Source: Anaeromassilibacillus senegalensis (lineage in GTDB: Bacteria; Bacillota; Clostridia; Oscillospirales; Acutalibacteraceae). From it: DNA of 64,000 nucleotides. The position numbers were made by a program, and so were the translations under genes. This document shows positions 8,701 through 17,195 of the stretch, piece by piece. Numbering within the stretch: position 1 is the stretch's first letter; the number at the start of each line of letters is the position of its first letter. The notes under the pieces are model-generated. The model ran no database searches. It was not told where the DNA came from and saw only the letters and a program-made list of their open reading frames with translations. Location: positions 437,053 through 501,052 of the forward strand of contig NZ_LN868535.1 of assembly GCF_001261775.1 (NCBI RefSeq), given 5' to 3'.

Positions 8701-10254
8701 GAAGAGCAGAGCGCCAAGGTCGGCTGGGGCCAGTTCCGGAAGGATAAAAACATCCAGGGCGGCGCGATCAAGCTGCTGAAGGACGGCGCACAGGTGCCCT
8801 TCGACAAGGGATTGGGCGCGCACGCCTCCTCCGAAATCGTCTATGACCTCACCGATACCGGTTACAGCTGGTTTGAATCCTATGTGGGCATCGACCAGTC
8901 CATGAAGAATACCGCCGCCAAGGCCAAATTCCAAGTCTATGTGGACGGCAAGCTGCGCTATGACAGCGGCGCGATGCTGGCGAATACCCCCATGGATTAC
9001 GTGGCAATTGACCTAACCGGGGCGCAGGAGCTGCGTCTGGTGACCGACAGCATGGGCGCAACTGCCAACGACCACACTGTGTGGGCAGGGGCCCGCTTCT
9101 CCGTGACCAGTTCTGCTCCCGTCATCCATGTACAGGATGTCGCGTTCACGGATCCGGCGGACGTCGATCTGGATGAAATTGCTGCCGCTGTCACCGCCAC
9201 GGACGTGGAGGACGGCGACCTGACGGACAGCCTCACCTACGACACCGACTACGTGCCCGGCAAAACCGGCGCGTTTACCATCACTTACTCCGTCACTGAT
9301 TCCGACGGCAACACCACCGAGGCCGAGCAAAGCCTGGTTGTGGTCAACAGCTTTGTTTATGTCAGCGACCAGGACTGGAAGAGCGCCAAGGTCGGCTGGG
9401 GCAGCATCAAGCGTGACAAATCCCTGAACGGCAACGCGATCAAGCTGGCCACCAATGACGGCGTGCAGACCTATGAAAAGGGTCTCGGCATCCATGCCAC
9501 TTCCGAGGTGGTCTACGACCTGACCGGCAAGGATTTCTATTACTTTACCTCTCAGGTGGGCGTGGACAACACCGCCGGCAACAACCTTTCTTCCGTCGTG
9601 TTCCGCGTGTTTGTGGACGGCGAACTGATGGCGGAAACCCCCGTCATGCGCAAGGGAACGCCCGCTGAAACGCTGACCGTCTCTCTGGCCGGCGCAAAAA
9701 CTCTGAAGCTGGTCGTCACCGACGGCGGCAACGGAAACGCAAACGATCACGCCAACTGGGCCGACGCGAAATTCCTCACCGCTGTAGCGGAAGCCGACAA
9801 GGCCTCCCTGTCCGAATTGGTTGAGCGCGCCAATGCGATGGACGAATACCGCTATACCGCTGAGAGCTGGGAGGCGTTGACCGACGCCCTGGCGGCGGCG
9901 GAAGACGTGCTCTCCCGCCCCGACGCTTCACAGGAAGAAACCGACGAGGCCCTTGCGGGCCTGACCGAAGCCATGGACGCCTTGGAGACGCTTCTGGACA
10001 CCGAAGTATTGGAGGATATCGTGGAGCTGGCCCGCAGTGTGGCGACGCTGGAGAATGTCTCCCCGATCAACACCAAGCACCAGCAGGCCATCGTCGATAA
10101 CGTGCTTGCCGCCGTCGCGGGCGCGGAAGAAGCGCTTGCCGACCCGGACCTTACACAGGAAGAAATCGACCGCCAGTATGCCATTGTCCGTTATTATCTC
10201 TGGGATATGAACCCCGAATTCACCCCTGGCTGGGAGCCCTTCCCGTCCCGGTAA
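5743..10254 (+). CDS. secreted M60-family (enhancin-like) metallopeptidase with carbohydrate-binding modules
   Basis: A 1503-residue secreted protein. Start ATG 5743 is preferred (GGAGA 10 nt upstream); ATG 5728 is the alternative. A signal peptide covers residues 1-28 (cleavage after AFA). Domains in order: F5/8-type C carbohydrate-binding (about 115-245); peptidase M60 (about 310-730) with zinc motif HELGH at 625-629 and a following glutamate; an FN3-like region (790-900); then two repeats of a DUF5011/Ig-like domain plus an NPCBM domain (about 905-1123 and 1125-1346); then FIVAR-like helical segments. M60 enzymes cleave mucin-type glycoproteins, so this is probably a host- or glycan-directed protease. 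No LPXTG or SLH motif is visible at the C-terminus. The leader carries a c-di-GMP-I riboswitch. Confidence 0.9.
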   Translation: MKRHQLSKALSLILTFALAIQAAGPAFAAEQPLTGEKDSASFTEGYEAPEEEAAPLIMDYDTTAETEPVQNDVVDLAAEPLEEAEVAPTGTVGSFSVPDAYTDAYDAAFAVQAASVATNGGKYGSSVVTNVIDGNTNTHWETGKANGGNFVNHLTFTFAEPETLGSVVYYPRVQGAANKGFPTAFSIYASQSDSGEDFSLVFQGTAKAAAGGTQIAFPETSFKRLRFVFDTCQANWAACAEMKFYRADLLPAQVDKLFADGTWSALADGMTNEDVDALVNGMAEHPLRDLYADALNLAAQLADGQTAPGVTVYDVPARGPYGDDIGRAATWNQLFPYQPTGYYAVPGTTLDVYVEPGFADGQSGSLPQIVFGQIAKDKNGWGRRFNLKEGHNVIKVPGVENMNPGAIYFVNHNYGYTGIAPDIRFVDASGGDGVRRFPLFYQDDSTANTGYLPDRRDEAAFLEELEAYIPTLSETDAQAAAGEGNYNICELGSENVLVSTSATGARNGLKQNGLDRRTGETLSGPSDMMTLHEENYNHMMTYAGYEPERLGETAAPNQSDPLYRQYRPIGRFMIRVFCQGPFGWGDAGYIGFNGGFSENNKRGNDMFSAVASCAQITGAGWGLEHELGHLLEGSRVGRAEYTNNLFSLQFQNEFQVANRVSARFREDILKYNNNDYKLDARPGYIGGNFVLLAILYQLEAVYGDHGNAFSADSVYAKTLRWSRDHSGRLGGLENGNTLHMNRFAVAASNALGIDVTNHFEYYGIEITDAARKQLDPGLAPNTKKTWLATSAADAREVQTLPENAAASVELSRKDGKAVLTMDVPGAADGAVQTYEILRDGEFAAYALAGNASNVPVAVPSNLLTWTDENGTDGADHVYTVRAYDARLNVSADSEPVTFHANEPYLVLDGSTLLSIHQEFDPLSVVKAHAADGQDLTGSIAIAESDLDVDARGSYTVTYTVADEAGNATSLTVPFTVISGFVYASDVEEQSAKVGWGQFRKDKNIQGGAIKLLKDGAQVPFDKGLGAHASSEIVYDLTDTGYSWFESYVGIDQSMKNTAAKAKFQVYVDGKLRYDSGAMLANTPMDYVAIDLTGAQELRLVTDSMGATANDHTVWAGARFSVTSSAPVIHVQDVAFTDPADVDLDEIAAAVTATDVEDGDLTDSLTYDTDYVPGKTGAFTITYSVTDSDGNTTEAEQSLVVVNSFVYVSDQDWKSAKVGWGSIKRDKSLNGNAIKLATNDGVQTYEKGLGIHATSEVVYDLTGKDFYYFTSQVGVDNTAGNNLSSVVFRVFVDGELMAETPVMRKGTPAETLTVSLAGAKTLKLVVTDGGNGNANDHANWADAKFLTAVAEADKASLSELVERANAMDEYRYTAESWEALTDALAAAEDVLSRPDASQEETDEALAGLTEAMDALETLLDTEVLEDIVELARSVATLENVSPINTKHQQAIVDNVLAAVAGAEEALADPDLTQEEIDRQYAIVRYYLWDMNPEFTPGWEPFPSR

Positions 10255-10287
10255 TCTGATAAAATGTCCTTTCATCCTGGTCCTTAC

Positions 10288-10329
10288 AGAGAGGCCGCGC
10301 CAAACCGTATGGTTTGGCGCGGCCTCTCT
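10288..10329 (+). terminator. long perfect hairpin after the M60 gene
   Basis: A 19-bp perfect stem (AGAGAGGCCGCGCCAAACC and complement) with a GTAT loop lies 33 bp after the stop. The following tract (TCCTATTTT) is a weak U-run. Confidence 0.7.
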
Positions 10330-10392
10330 TCCTATTTTGTATGGTTCTTTAAAAAACAGGCGTTCCGCCATTTTGGAAGGGATTTCGCAAAG

Positions 10393-10457
10393 AATGTCAA
10401 AAACTCTTGACATTCTTTGCGCGATATACTATGATAATGTCAAATTCATTTGACATT
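10393..10457 (+). promoter_or_regulatory. promoter flanked by two identical-arm operators
   Basis: The consensus promoter TTGACA (10407-10412), 17 bp, TATGAT (10430-10435) drives the next operon. Two inverted repeats share the same arms: AATGTCAA-6-TTGACATT at 10393-10414, overlapping the -35, and at 10436-10457, just after the -10. Their centres are 43 bp apart, about four helical turns. They are probable operators for the XRE regulator encoded two genes downstream. Confidence 0.75.
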
Positions 10458-10491
10458 ATCAACGACCGTTATCTACGAAAGGAGAATTTCT

Positions 10492-10782
10492 ATGTCTGTA
10501 TCCGCAATGGTATTTCTCGGAATCGTCCTGTTTGTCTTCGCTGTTCTGGACATCGCCATGATTGTGTCGCTGATCAAACCGGGGGATGAGCGAAACCAAA
10601 TGATCGTTTGGAAAGCCGGCACATACACACTGCTCGTAACCGTCGGCGCAATCATCCTCGATATGGTTGCAGACAGTATCAACGGTCAGGCAAGCTCAAT
10701 CCATTCCCTGATTCATCTGGAACTGACGGTTATCATTTATTTTATTGCACTGCTGTACTTTAAAAGAAAACATGGTGGCTGA
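10492..10782 (+). CDS. small three-TM membrane protein
   Basis: A 96-residue hydrophobic protein with segments at about 5-25, 37-58 and 72-90. The ATG at 10492 has AAAGGAG upstream; an earlier in-frame ATG would place the start inside the second operator. The stop codon almost abuts the next gene, whose product is a short XRE regulator, giving the common Firmicute pairing of a small membrane protein with a YozG-like repressor. Function unknown. Confidence 0.75.
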   Translation: MSVSAMVFLGIVLFVFAVLDIAMIVSLIKPGDERNQMIVWKAGTYTLLVTVGAIILDMVADSINGQASSIHSLIHLELTVIIYFIALLYFKRKHGG

Positions 10783-10783
10783 C

Positions 10784-10999
10784 ATGGAAAACACAATACG
10801 AATCAGGCGAAAAGAAATCGGGCTGTCACAGGAAGAACTGGCCAAAAAATGCGGGGTTTCCCGGCAGACGATCAACTCCATAGAGAACAATAAATACGAC
10901 CCCACTTTATTGTTGGCTTTTAACCTTGCAAAAGAATTAAATACAACCGTTGATTGCCTCTTTTCTCCTTTTTCCTCAAAAGAGAAGCGTCCATCCTGA
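10784..10999 (+). CDS. short XRE-family regulator (YozG-like)
   Basis: A 71-residue protein that is almost entirely one helix-turn-helix (IRRKEIGLSQEELAKKCGVS, then RQTINSIENNKYDPTLLLAF). The ATG at 10784 matches the usual N-terminus of this group; an ATG at 10772 is an alternative. It starts 1 nt after the upstream stop, so the two are co-translated. Likely an autorepressor acting on the paired AATGTCAA operators at the operon promoter. Confidence 0.85.
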   Translation: MENTIRIRRKEIGLSQEELAKKCGVSRQTINSIENNKYDPTLLLAFNLAKELNTTVDCLFSPFSSKEKRPS

Positions 11000-11047
11000 A
11001 AAGAAGCCTTACAGCGGCTGGAATATACAAAGAAAGAAGGGGAGCGG

Positions 11048-11539
11048 ATGGAACTTAAAATCAAAGCTTATACAGAAGCCGACGCCGCGGCCGCGGTCAA
11101 AATCTGGAATCAGGTCGTGGAGGAGGGGAACTCCTTTCCGCAAACGGACCTGCTGACGGAACAGGAGGGGAATGCGTTCTTCTCCGGGCAGTCCTTCACG
11201 GGGCTTGCCTGTGACGCGGAGAGCGGGGAGGTTGTGGGGCTGTACATCCTCCATCCAAATAATATTGGGCGGTGCGGGCACCTTTGCAACGCCAGCTACG
11301 CCGTCCGGTCCGACCTGCGCGGGCGCCGGACCGGCGAGGCGCTGGTGCGGCACTGCCTTGAAAAAGGGAAAGAGCTGGGCTTCCGCATCCTGCAATTCAA
11401 CGCGGTGGTACAGAGCAACACCGCCGCCCTGCACCTGTATCAGAAGCTGGGATTTACGCGTCTGGGGACCATCCCCGGCGGGTTTTTGATGAAAGACGGC
11501 CATTACGAGGACATTGTCCTGCATTACATCGCGCTATAA
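11048..11539 (+). CDS. GNAT-family N-acetyltransferase
   Basis: A 163-residue protein with the GNAT fold signatures: a central acetyl-CoA pocket segment (YAVRSDLRGRRTGEALVRHC, about residues 89-108) and the late NTAALHLYQKLGF motif typical of the family. AGAAGGGGAGCGG precedes the ATG. It follows the XRE gene by 48 bp in the same direction and may share its transcript. Substrate unknown. Confidence 0.85.
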   Translation: MELKIKAYTEADAAAAVKIWNQVVEEGNSFPQTDLLTEQEGNAFFSGQSFTGLACDAESGEVVGLYILHPNNIGRCGHLCNASYAVRSDLRGRRTGEALVRHCLEKGKELGFRILQFNAVVQSNTAALHLYQKLGFTRLGTIPGGFLMKDGHYEDIVLHYIAL

Positions 11540-11959
11540 AAAACAACTGATTCCGAAGAAACTTTCGCGCGAAACGATGGGAAAGCCACAGCCGTCCATT
11601 TTTTGTTGCGCGTGGATGTCTCGGGATTTTCTATAAATCATGGGCGCAATAAAAAATAGCGTCGGTTTTAGATTGGATTATTGGGGTCACGTAAAGACAA
11701 CGAGGCTGGAAAGGCTGATGAATAGGGCAATTATCAACTCTTTTCAGCTTGTAATGTAAAATGTTTACAGGTTATGATTTGAGCAAAATTCCGCCCGATT
11801 CCCGCCTTGATTATATAAAGACTTGGGGCACAATATAAGAATAGATAAAGGAACTTGACAGATTTGACATTAAAATTTAGAGTATAAGAAACAAGAATAT
11901 TAGCCTTAGGCGGATTAGGCGTAAAATTGAAAATTTGAAATTTGCATGGAGACAGGTAC
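11540..11959. other. AT-rich intergenic stretch, no gene seen
   Basis: No reading frame, tRNA or clear terminator could be supported. Two TTGACA hexamers (11855 and 11864) lie 100 bp ahead of the next gene, but no properly spaced -10 was found. Base composition is distinctly AT-richer than the neighbours. Confidence 0.5.
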
Positions 11960-12184
11960 ATGAAAAAAGTAATTTTAGGTTCAATAATATTTTTAGCAGG
12001 AGTAATTTCTGTTGCTATGGTTTTGGCTGGTTCAATGGCGAATGAATGGACGGTAAATGGACGGTTTTCAGCATTATGGAATATTCAGCAATACGGTCTT
12101 ATGCCAGTTGTTTATATTTTTGGCGGCATAGCCGTTATTGGTCTTGTTCTCGCTATTTGGGGGTTGCTTGATAAGAAAAATTAA
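11960..12184 (+). CDS. small two-TM membrane protein
   Basis: A 74-residue protein with hydrophobic segments at about 3-25 and 45-67 and a basic end (DKKN). The ATG at 11960 has GGAGAC 6 nt upstream. It lies in an AT-rich patch unlike the surrounding GC-rich genes, suggesting acquisition. Function unknown. Confidence 0.55.
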   Translation: MKKVILGSIIFLAGVISVAMVLAGSMANEWTVNGRFSALWNIQQYGLMPVVYIFGGIAVIGLVLAIWGLLDKKN

Positions 12185-12645
12185 AACATAAACCCCATTT
12201 TGTCTGACTGGTTTAATGCGCCTTATTGGTATAATACGTACTTCCATTTTAACCGTTCTTAATAGTGGCAAGCAGTGCAAAGTGGTACACACTTTGCGAT
12301 TTTGCCCCGGCGAATAAATGGAAAATCTGCTTGTTGGGGGCCTCCCCCAATCCCCCGGCAAGGGCCGCTTGCGTTGCCTTGCCAAACGCTCCACCTGTGG
12401 AGCGGCTACGCGCCTTTTCGGGCGCTGAATACGAGCGACTTGACCGGCTGAAAAGAAGTATGCTTACAGCGTCCGGCAGGACGCGCAGCCGCCCCGTTAA
12501 GGGCGATGAAAAAGGCCGCCGATGGCGGCTCTTTTTCGGGGTTTGGGTTCCAGCACCCAACAAGCGTTATGCAGGAGTGTATATACTCTTGCCCTGTTTG
12601 CCACGATTGTTTTCAGTGGAATTGGGATTTCCGCCGCACATGAAA
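12185..12645. mobile_element. probable non-coding remnant of an integrative element
   Basis: No intact gene. The texture (GC-rich inverted runs such as GGGGGCCTCCCCC at about 12337, a CTCCACCTGTGGAG hairpin, and a proline/arginine-rich residual frame) reminds me of the spacer ahead of relaxase genes in Tn1549-like conjugative elements of gut Clostridia. This is recognition by resemblance; no recombinase, relaxase or att site is visible. Confidence 0.3.
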
Positions 12646-12688
12646 ACAGCCCCGGCATGAGATGAGGGCAGTCTCATGCCGGGGCTGT
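12646..12688. terminator. 17-bp hairpin, terminator-like
   Basis: Arms ACAGCCCCGGCATGAGA and TCTCATGCCGGGGCTGT flank a 9-nt loop. It is followed by CTTG rather than a long T-run, so termination is uncertain. From here to about 13300 I see no supported gene. Confidence 0.5.
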
Positions 12689-13312
12689 CTTGCGGAACGA
12701 TAGAAATCCGTTTTCGGGGATTCAGGTGAAAGGATACAGGCCCCTCGGTTCCGCGCCCGCAGAGGCCCATTTTGCAGGTAAGAAAATCCCGCCCAACTTT
12801 ACAAAAGTATGTTGCAAGAACTTTTTACACAGTACGGGGCTGATATGCGCAAACCCGCATAAAATCAGGGGCTTCTGCATGACGGTATAAAATCCTATAT
12901 GGCCTTTTTAGCTTTTTTGCTATTTGGGTAATAAAAAATAGTTGAGATTTCTAGGATTCCGGGTTCTCCCTGATTAGGTCGGCATAAACGGATTTTTTTG
13001 TTACGTTTAAAAGTGGAAAATCCAAGGATTTTCTGAATGTAAAAAACAGTAAATATTCGGCGGCGATAACATCCCTTTTCCAGCCGGAAATGCTCTTAAA
13101 CTCAGCATTTCTGCTGTGTGCAATACAATTCTGGAAAGGGTAAAATGGTGCCCACGCGAACAACCAGGGGTATGAACAGCAGCATGAAGTAATGAAACGA
13201 ACTGAGCTGTTTGACAATTCCATCCTCTAATATTGCAATGAGAAAAACGAGTTATATGTTTATCCGCCTTTGGCAAAAAAAGCGCAGAATGATAAATGTT
13301 AATCTGCGTTGC

Positions 13313-13341
13313 TTGCCGCAATGGGCTTTCCTCCGTATAAT
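13313..13341 (+). promoter_or_regulatory. promoter of the XRE/membrane regulator
   Basis: TTGCCG (13313-13318) and TATAAT (13336-13341) are 17 bp apart, 25 bp before the start codon. Confidence 0.7.
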
Positions 13342-13365
13342 GGCGGTGAAAGGAGGTCATCCCTG

Positions 13366-13875
13366 ATGCTAAATGAAAACATCAAAATAATCAGAAAATC
13401 CAAAGGGTTTTCGCAAGAGGAACTTGCAATCAAGTTGAACGTGGTGAGACAAACGATCTCTAAATGGGAACAAGGTTTGTCGGTTCCAGATGCCGACATG
13501 TTGATTTCCATATCAGAGGTATTTGAAACACCTGTAAGCACACTGCTTGGAGAAACCGTTGTCGAGACAAAGGCTGATGACTTAAAAGCAATTTCTGAGA
13601 AACTTGAGATCATAAACCTGCAACTTGCGCATCGGAAAGTAACGAGGCGAAAAACAATTCATTGGCTTTTCATCTCATTGTGTGCGGTTATAGTGGCTAT
13701 TTTTGCAGTCCTAATCATATTAAATAGTCCTTACCTGGGTTGGGATTATAGCCACCCCGAAACGGCAGTTTCTGGTGTAATGTTTCACGCATTTGAGTGG
13801 CTGTTTGTTAGAGTAGCACCGCCTGCCTTGATTGGATCAATCGTTGGGGTTTGCCTGACACGGAAGAAAGTGTGA
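13366..13875 (+). CDS. XRE-family regulator with C-terminal membrane segments
   Basis: A 169-residue protein. The N-terminal helix-turn-helix (about residues 5-58, LNVVRQTISKWEQGLSVPDA) is followed by a linker and two hydrophobic segments (about 104-125 and 143-163), so it is a membrane-tethered DNA-binding protein. AAAGGAGG lies 8 nt before the ATG at 13366. It stands alone between the accessory patch and the ABC-transport operon. Targets unknown. Confidence 0.8.
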   Translation: MLNENIKIIRKSKGFSQEELAIKLNVVRQTISKWEQGLSVPDADMLISISEVFETPVSTLLGETVVETKADDLKAISEKLEIINLQLAHRKVTRRKTIHWLFISLCAVIVAIFAVLIILNSPYLGWDYSHPETAVSGVMFHAFEWLFVRVAPPALIGSIVGVCLTRKKV

Positions 13876-13943
13876 AATTGCCCAACTGTTTGTGGAATCG
13901 TTCAGATAAACGGGACAACCTTTGTAAAAACGCATATGCATCC

Positions 13944-13989
13944 AAAAAACAGGCTGCTTTCCCCAAAGCCGGGGAAGCAGCCTGTTTTT
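13944..13989. terminator. bidirectional intrinsic terminator
   Basis: AACAGGCTGCTTTCCCC pairs with GGGGAAGCAGCCTGTT and is flanked by A-rich and T-rich runs on the two sides. It serves the XRE gene on the plus strand and the ABC operon ending at 14061 on the minus strand. Confidence 0.85.
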
Positions 13990-14060
13990 ACGTTCTTTTC
14001 TGCAATTGATAATTGGGATGCCTTTTTAACCGTCAGCAGCTTTTACAGATCATCGCCTGT

Positions 14061-15530
14061 TTACGCCATGCCCTGGACGGCGGCGGCGAGGGCATCCACA
14101 TCCGTGCGCGGGACACTGCCCCGCACGGAGCCGTTCAGCACGGCGACGCAGGCGCGCTCGCCGGAGGAATAGAATACCAGCTCCTGCGCGGCGGAACCGT
14201 CCTGTGTCTCCACCTTCACGGTCAGGACCGGATCGGTTTCCGGCTGGCCGTCCGCTTCTTCCAAAACGGTTTCCGCGGCAAACTGGCGGTACAGCGTCTG
14301 GAAGCGGTCGTAATCGACCGGCGCGCCGGTCGCGTCCGTTGCCGCGTAATTGTAATAGGGGGTGTCCTCCGTGGATTTTTCCTCATCTTTTGTGCGTGCC
14401 ACATCCCAGCGGAAAACCATGCCGCCTTCCATTGTGACGCTTAGGCTCTTCACATTCTCCACGCCGCCGGTCAGCAGGGCCTTGTCCTGCACGTCAAACG
14501 GCTTGAGGATATTGACCCACGGGGCAATGACGTCCTCCGCCACGCGGTAGACAATGTCCACGCCGTCCAGCATCAGGAACCGGTCGCCCTCCCGGCCCGC
14601 GCCGGCCTTCAGCAGGTAGGTGTTGCCGTCAGTGCAGTACAGCTCCACGGTGTTAATCGGGTTCTCAAGCCCGTATTCCCGCAGCTGTGTGGTGTCGGGA
14701 TGGAGGGCCGCCACCTCGCTGGCGGTCAGTGTGGAAAGCATGTCGGTCAGGCCGGAAATTTCCGCCTCGTCGGTCTCCATCCGGTTGGGCTCGGTCATAA
14801 CGTACAAGCCGTCCTGCCCCTGCTCCAGCGTGATGGGCTGCGTCAGGGCCTTGCCGTCCAGCACCAGCCTGCGGAAGGGGGCGGCGGTCCCGTCGCCCAG
14901 CGCGGAAAAGTCCAGCACCTGGCGGGAAAGGAACGTCCGCTTGTCATCGAGGTAGGTTTCCGGGAGTTTTACCACGTAAACCTCCTCGGAATCGACTCCG
15001 CGCAGATAATAAGCGGCGCTGTCCTCCGCGGAGGTATTGCCGATCACATAGCCGTAGGTGCTGCCATCCTGAAAACGGATATGTACCGTGGCGCGCGGCG
15101 TGGAAAGGCCGAACTCGCTGGGGTTGCTGACCGTGCCGATCTTCTTTGTCGCAAAGAGCTTCCAGCCGCCCTCCGCCGCCGAGTTGACGGTATAAGTATC
15201 CTGCGGCAGGCCCTCCAGTTCCGCAATAGTGAATGTGACGCTCTCCTCCCCGGAGGAAGCATCCTGTGAGGAAACGCCCGCCGCACTGGTCTCCGGCTGT
15301 TTTTCCGCCGGGACAATGGTGAACAAACCGTTGGTATTGCTGATCTCAATGGAGGAAATATCCGACTCCTCCTTGTTGAGCAGCGCGATGTCCTCGGAGG
15401 GCTGTTCCAGAACGCCGGAGGATACAACGTCCCCCTCGCTGCCGCCGGTCATCAGCAGACCGGCCAGCACACCGCCCAACACGACGATGCAAGCGCCGAG
15501 AACGGCAAAATTTCGGGTCGCCGGTTTCAT
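14061..15530 (-). CDS. DUF4340 protein of a Gld-type ABC system
   Basis: A 489-residue protein with one N-terminal hydrophobic segment (about residues 8-28) and a long extracytoplasmic beta-rich region of DUF4340 type, rich in acidic and small residues. DUF4340 proteins accompany GldG-like auxiliary proteins and ABC-2 exporters in many bacteria. It is the last gene of a four-gene minus-strand operon and its ATG directly follows the GldG-like stop codon. Its role in the complex is unknown. Confidence 0.8.
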   Translation of the reverse strand: MKPATRNFAVLGACIVVLGGVLAGLLMTGGSEGDVVSSGVLEQPSEDIALLNKEESDISSIEISNTNGLFTIVPAEKQPETSAAGVSSQDASSGEESVTFTIAELEGLPQDTYTVNSAAEGGWKLFATKKIGTVSNPSEFGLSTPRATVHIRFQDGSTYGYVIGNTSAEDSAAYYLRGVDSEEVYVVKLPETYLDDKRTFLSRQVLDFSALGDGTAAPFRRLVLDGKALTQPITLEQGQDGLYVMTEPNRMETDEAEISGLTDMLSTLTASEVAALHPDTTQLREYGLENPINTVELYCTDGNTYLLKAGAGREGDRFLMLDGVDIVYRVAEDVIAPWVNILKPFDVQDKALLTGGVENVKSLSVTMEGGMVFRWDVARTKDEEKSTEDTPYYNYAATDATGAPVDYDRFQTLYRQFAAETVLEEADGQPETDPVLTVKVETQDGSAAQELVFYSSGERACVAVLNGSVRGSVPRTDVDALAAAVQGMA

Positions 15531-17183
15531 TTATAATCGCCTCCTCCGGATGTAAATCACCAGACCGATCACCGCCACACAGAGCGGCAGCAGGATCGTA
15601 AAGACGCCGAGTCCCAGCAGGGTGACGTTCAGCAGGCTCATGGAGATATCCAGTTCCGCCGTGCGCACCTGCGCGTTTTCCATGGAAACCGCTTCGCTGC
15701 CGGTCACGCCGGTCACGTACCGGGACAGGTCGGTAACAAAGGAACCGTTTCCATAGGTGTTGACGTTCAGGATCCCGTCGTCAAACATAAAGGTACTGCC
15801 GATGGCCACCACGTTGGCGGTATTCTGACCCACCTGCTTCTGTGCCATGGCCGCGACGTTGTAGGAGCCCATCTGTGGATTGTCAAAGCTCTCCTGCGTA
15901 CCGTCGAACAGGTAGGAAGTACTGTTGCTGGTGGCAAGGGAATGCGTTGTGATCCCGTTGCGCTCATCAAACAGCAGGTTGATGGGGCTGCTCTGCGGCA
16001 TGACCACAAGATTGTAGCCCTGCGCATTGCTGTTCAGCACCACGTCCGACCCGATATTGACCAGAATATTGCCCGGGCCGGAGGGAATATAGCTGTTGGC
16101 GTCACTCTCGACAACCTCCGTCGCCTGCTGCACGTCGAGGCCCCATTCTTTCAAAAAGGCCGTCAGGTTCGGCAGCGCCGCCTGATTGGGATGGAAGGTC
16201 ACCAGCAGAGAGCGGTCCGTGCCGCGCGTCTCGTCGTTGAGGAAAGCTTCCAGTTTTTCGATCTCGTCCGGCGTACAGTCCGTGGTGGGGGTGCCCAGGA
16301 CCAAAAGCTGCGCGTTTTCCGGAATTTCTTCGGTCAGGAGCTGGAAGTCCTGCGTCTCAAAATTGTTACCCTCCAACAGGGTGCGGTAGACGGCGAGGTC
16401 CACCGCTTCGCTGTGGCTGCCGTCAAAGACCGCGAGCGGCAGGGTGTCCGCATTGACGGAGCTGACCGCGGATGCCAGCGCGCTGTCCACTTTGGAATAC
16501 GTCACCATGCTGCCGTCCATGGAATACTGCGTGCTGAACAGGTCTCCATAGTTGAGGACGCGGTGACGCTTCTCCGTCTCCACCAGCACGCTGCCCGTCG
16601 TGATGTTTTCGTCCTGGTACTGCGACGCAAACGCCGGGTTTTTATCGAGTTCCAGATAGGCGACGGTGATGTTGGAATTGCGCTCCGCCATCTTATCGGC
16701 CAGAATGCTGACCTGCTGATAATTCGTATCGGACCGGGCGATGTCCTCGCCCGCCATGATCGTGATGGTGGTCGGGGTCTGCACGTTGGAAGCAACCTGC
16801 GCGGCGCTTTCGGAAAGGGTGTTTACTTTACCCGTCGTCAGGTCCAGGTTCATGGAGGGGTAGCGCTCGCCCAAAATGCTGACCACCACGTTCAGCAAAA
16901 CGATCAGTACAATCAATCCCGCGGTAAACGCGAAGGAGATTCCCCGGAACTTACCTTTGCGGGAGTCTTTCTTCGGTTTTTTGGGCTTCTTTTTCTGAAT
17001 CGGCTCCACGGGGGCCGCCTGTTCCTCTACCGCTGTTTCTTCCACTATTTCCTCGGTCAAAACCGGGGCTTCCTCCCCCTGTTCCGGGGCGGAGGCCGCG
17101 GCCGGCTCCTCCGTTACCGCCTCATTCATTGCAGCCGGGGTTTCTTCTTCCGGCTGGACGCCGTTTTTCTTCTCGTGATCCAT
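15531..17183 (-). CDS. GldG-like ABC-transport auxiliary membrane protein
   Basis: A 550-residue protein. Residues 1-65 are acidic and low in complexity, followed by a lysine-rich stretch (KKKPKKPKKDSRKGK), a transmembrane segment near 85-105, a large external domain of the DUF7088/GldG type, and a C-terminal transmembrane helix ending in RRRRL. The order with permease and ATPase matches Gld-like systems, which in non-gliding Firmicutes have no settled substrate. The acidic N-terminal extension is longer than I would expect. Confidence 0.8.
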   Translation of the reverse strand: MDHEKKNGVQPEEETPAAMNEAVTEEPAAASAPEQGEEAPVLTEEIVEETAVEEQAAPVEPIQKKKPKKPKKDSRKGKFRGISFAFTAGLIVLIVLLNVVVSILGERYPSMNLDLTTGKVNTLSESAAQVASNVQTPTTITIMAGEDIARSDTNYQQVSILADKMAERNSNITVAYLELDKNPAFASQYQDENITTGSVLVETEKRHRVLNYGDLFSTQYSMDGSMVTYSKVDSALASAVSSVNADTLPLAVFDGSHSEAVDLAVYRTLLEGNNFETQDFQLLTEEIPENAQLLVLGTPTTDCTPDEIEKLEAFLNDETRGTDRSLLVTFHPNQAALPNLTAFLKEWGLDVQQATEVVESDANSYIPSGPGNILVNIGSDVVLNSNAQGYNLVVMPQSSPINLLFDERNGITTHSLATSNSTSYLFDGTQESFDNPQMGSYNVAAMAQKQVGQNTANVVAIGSTFMFDDGILNVNTYGNGSFVTDLSRYVTGVTGSEAVSMENAQVRTAELDISMSLLNVTLLGLGVFTILLPLCVAVIGLVIYIRRRRL

Positions 17184-17195
17184 CTGCCTGCCTCC

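Noticed and set aside
12265..12660. 131-codon frame in the accessory patch
   Set aside because: No ribosome site, compositionally odd (Arg/Pro-rich), and it ends in a hairpin; treated as part of a non-coding element remnant.
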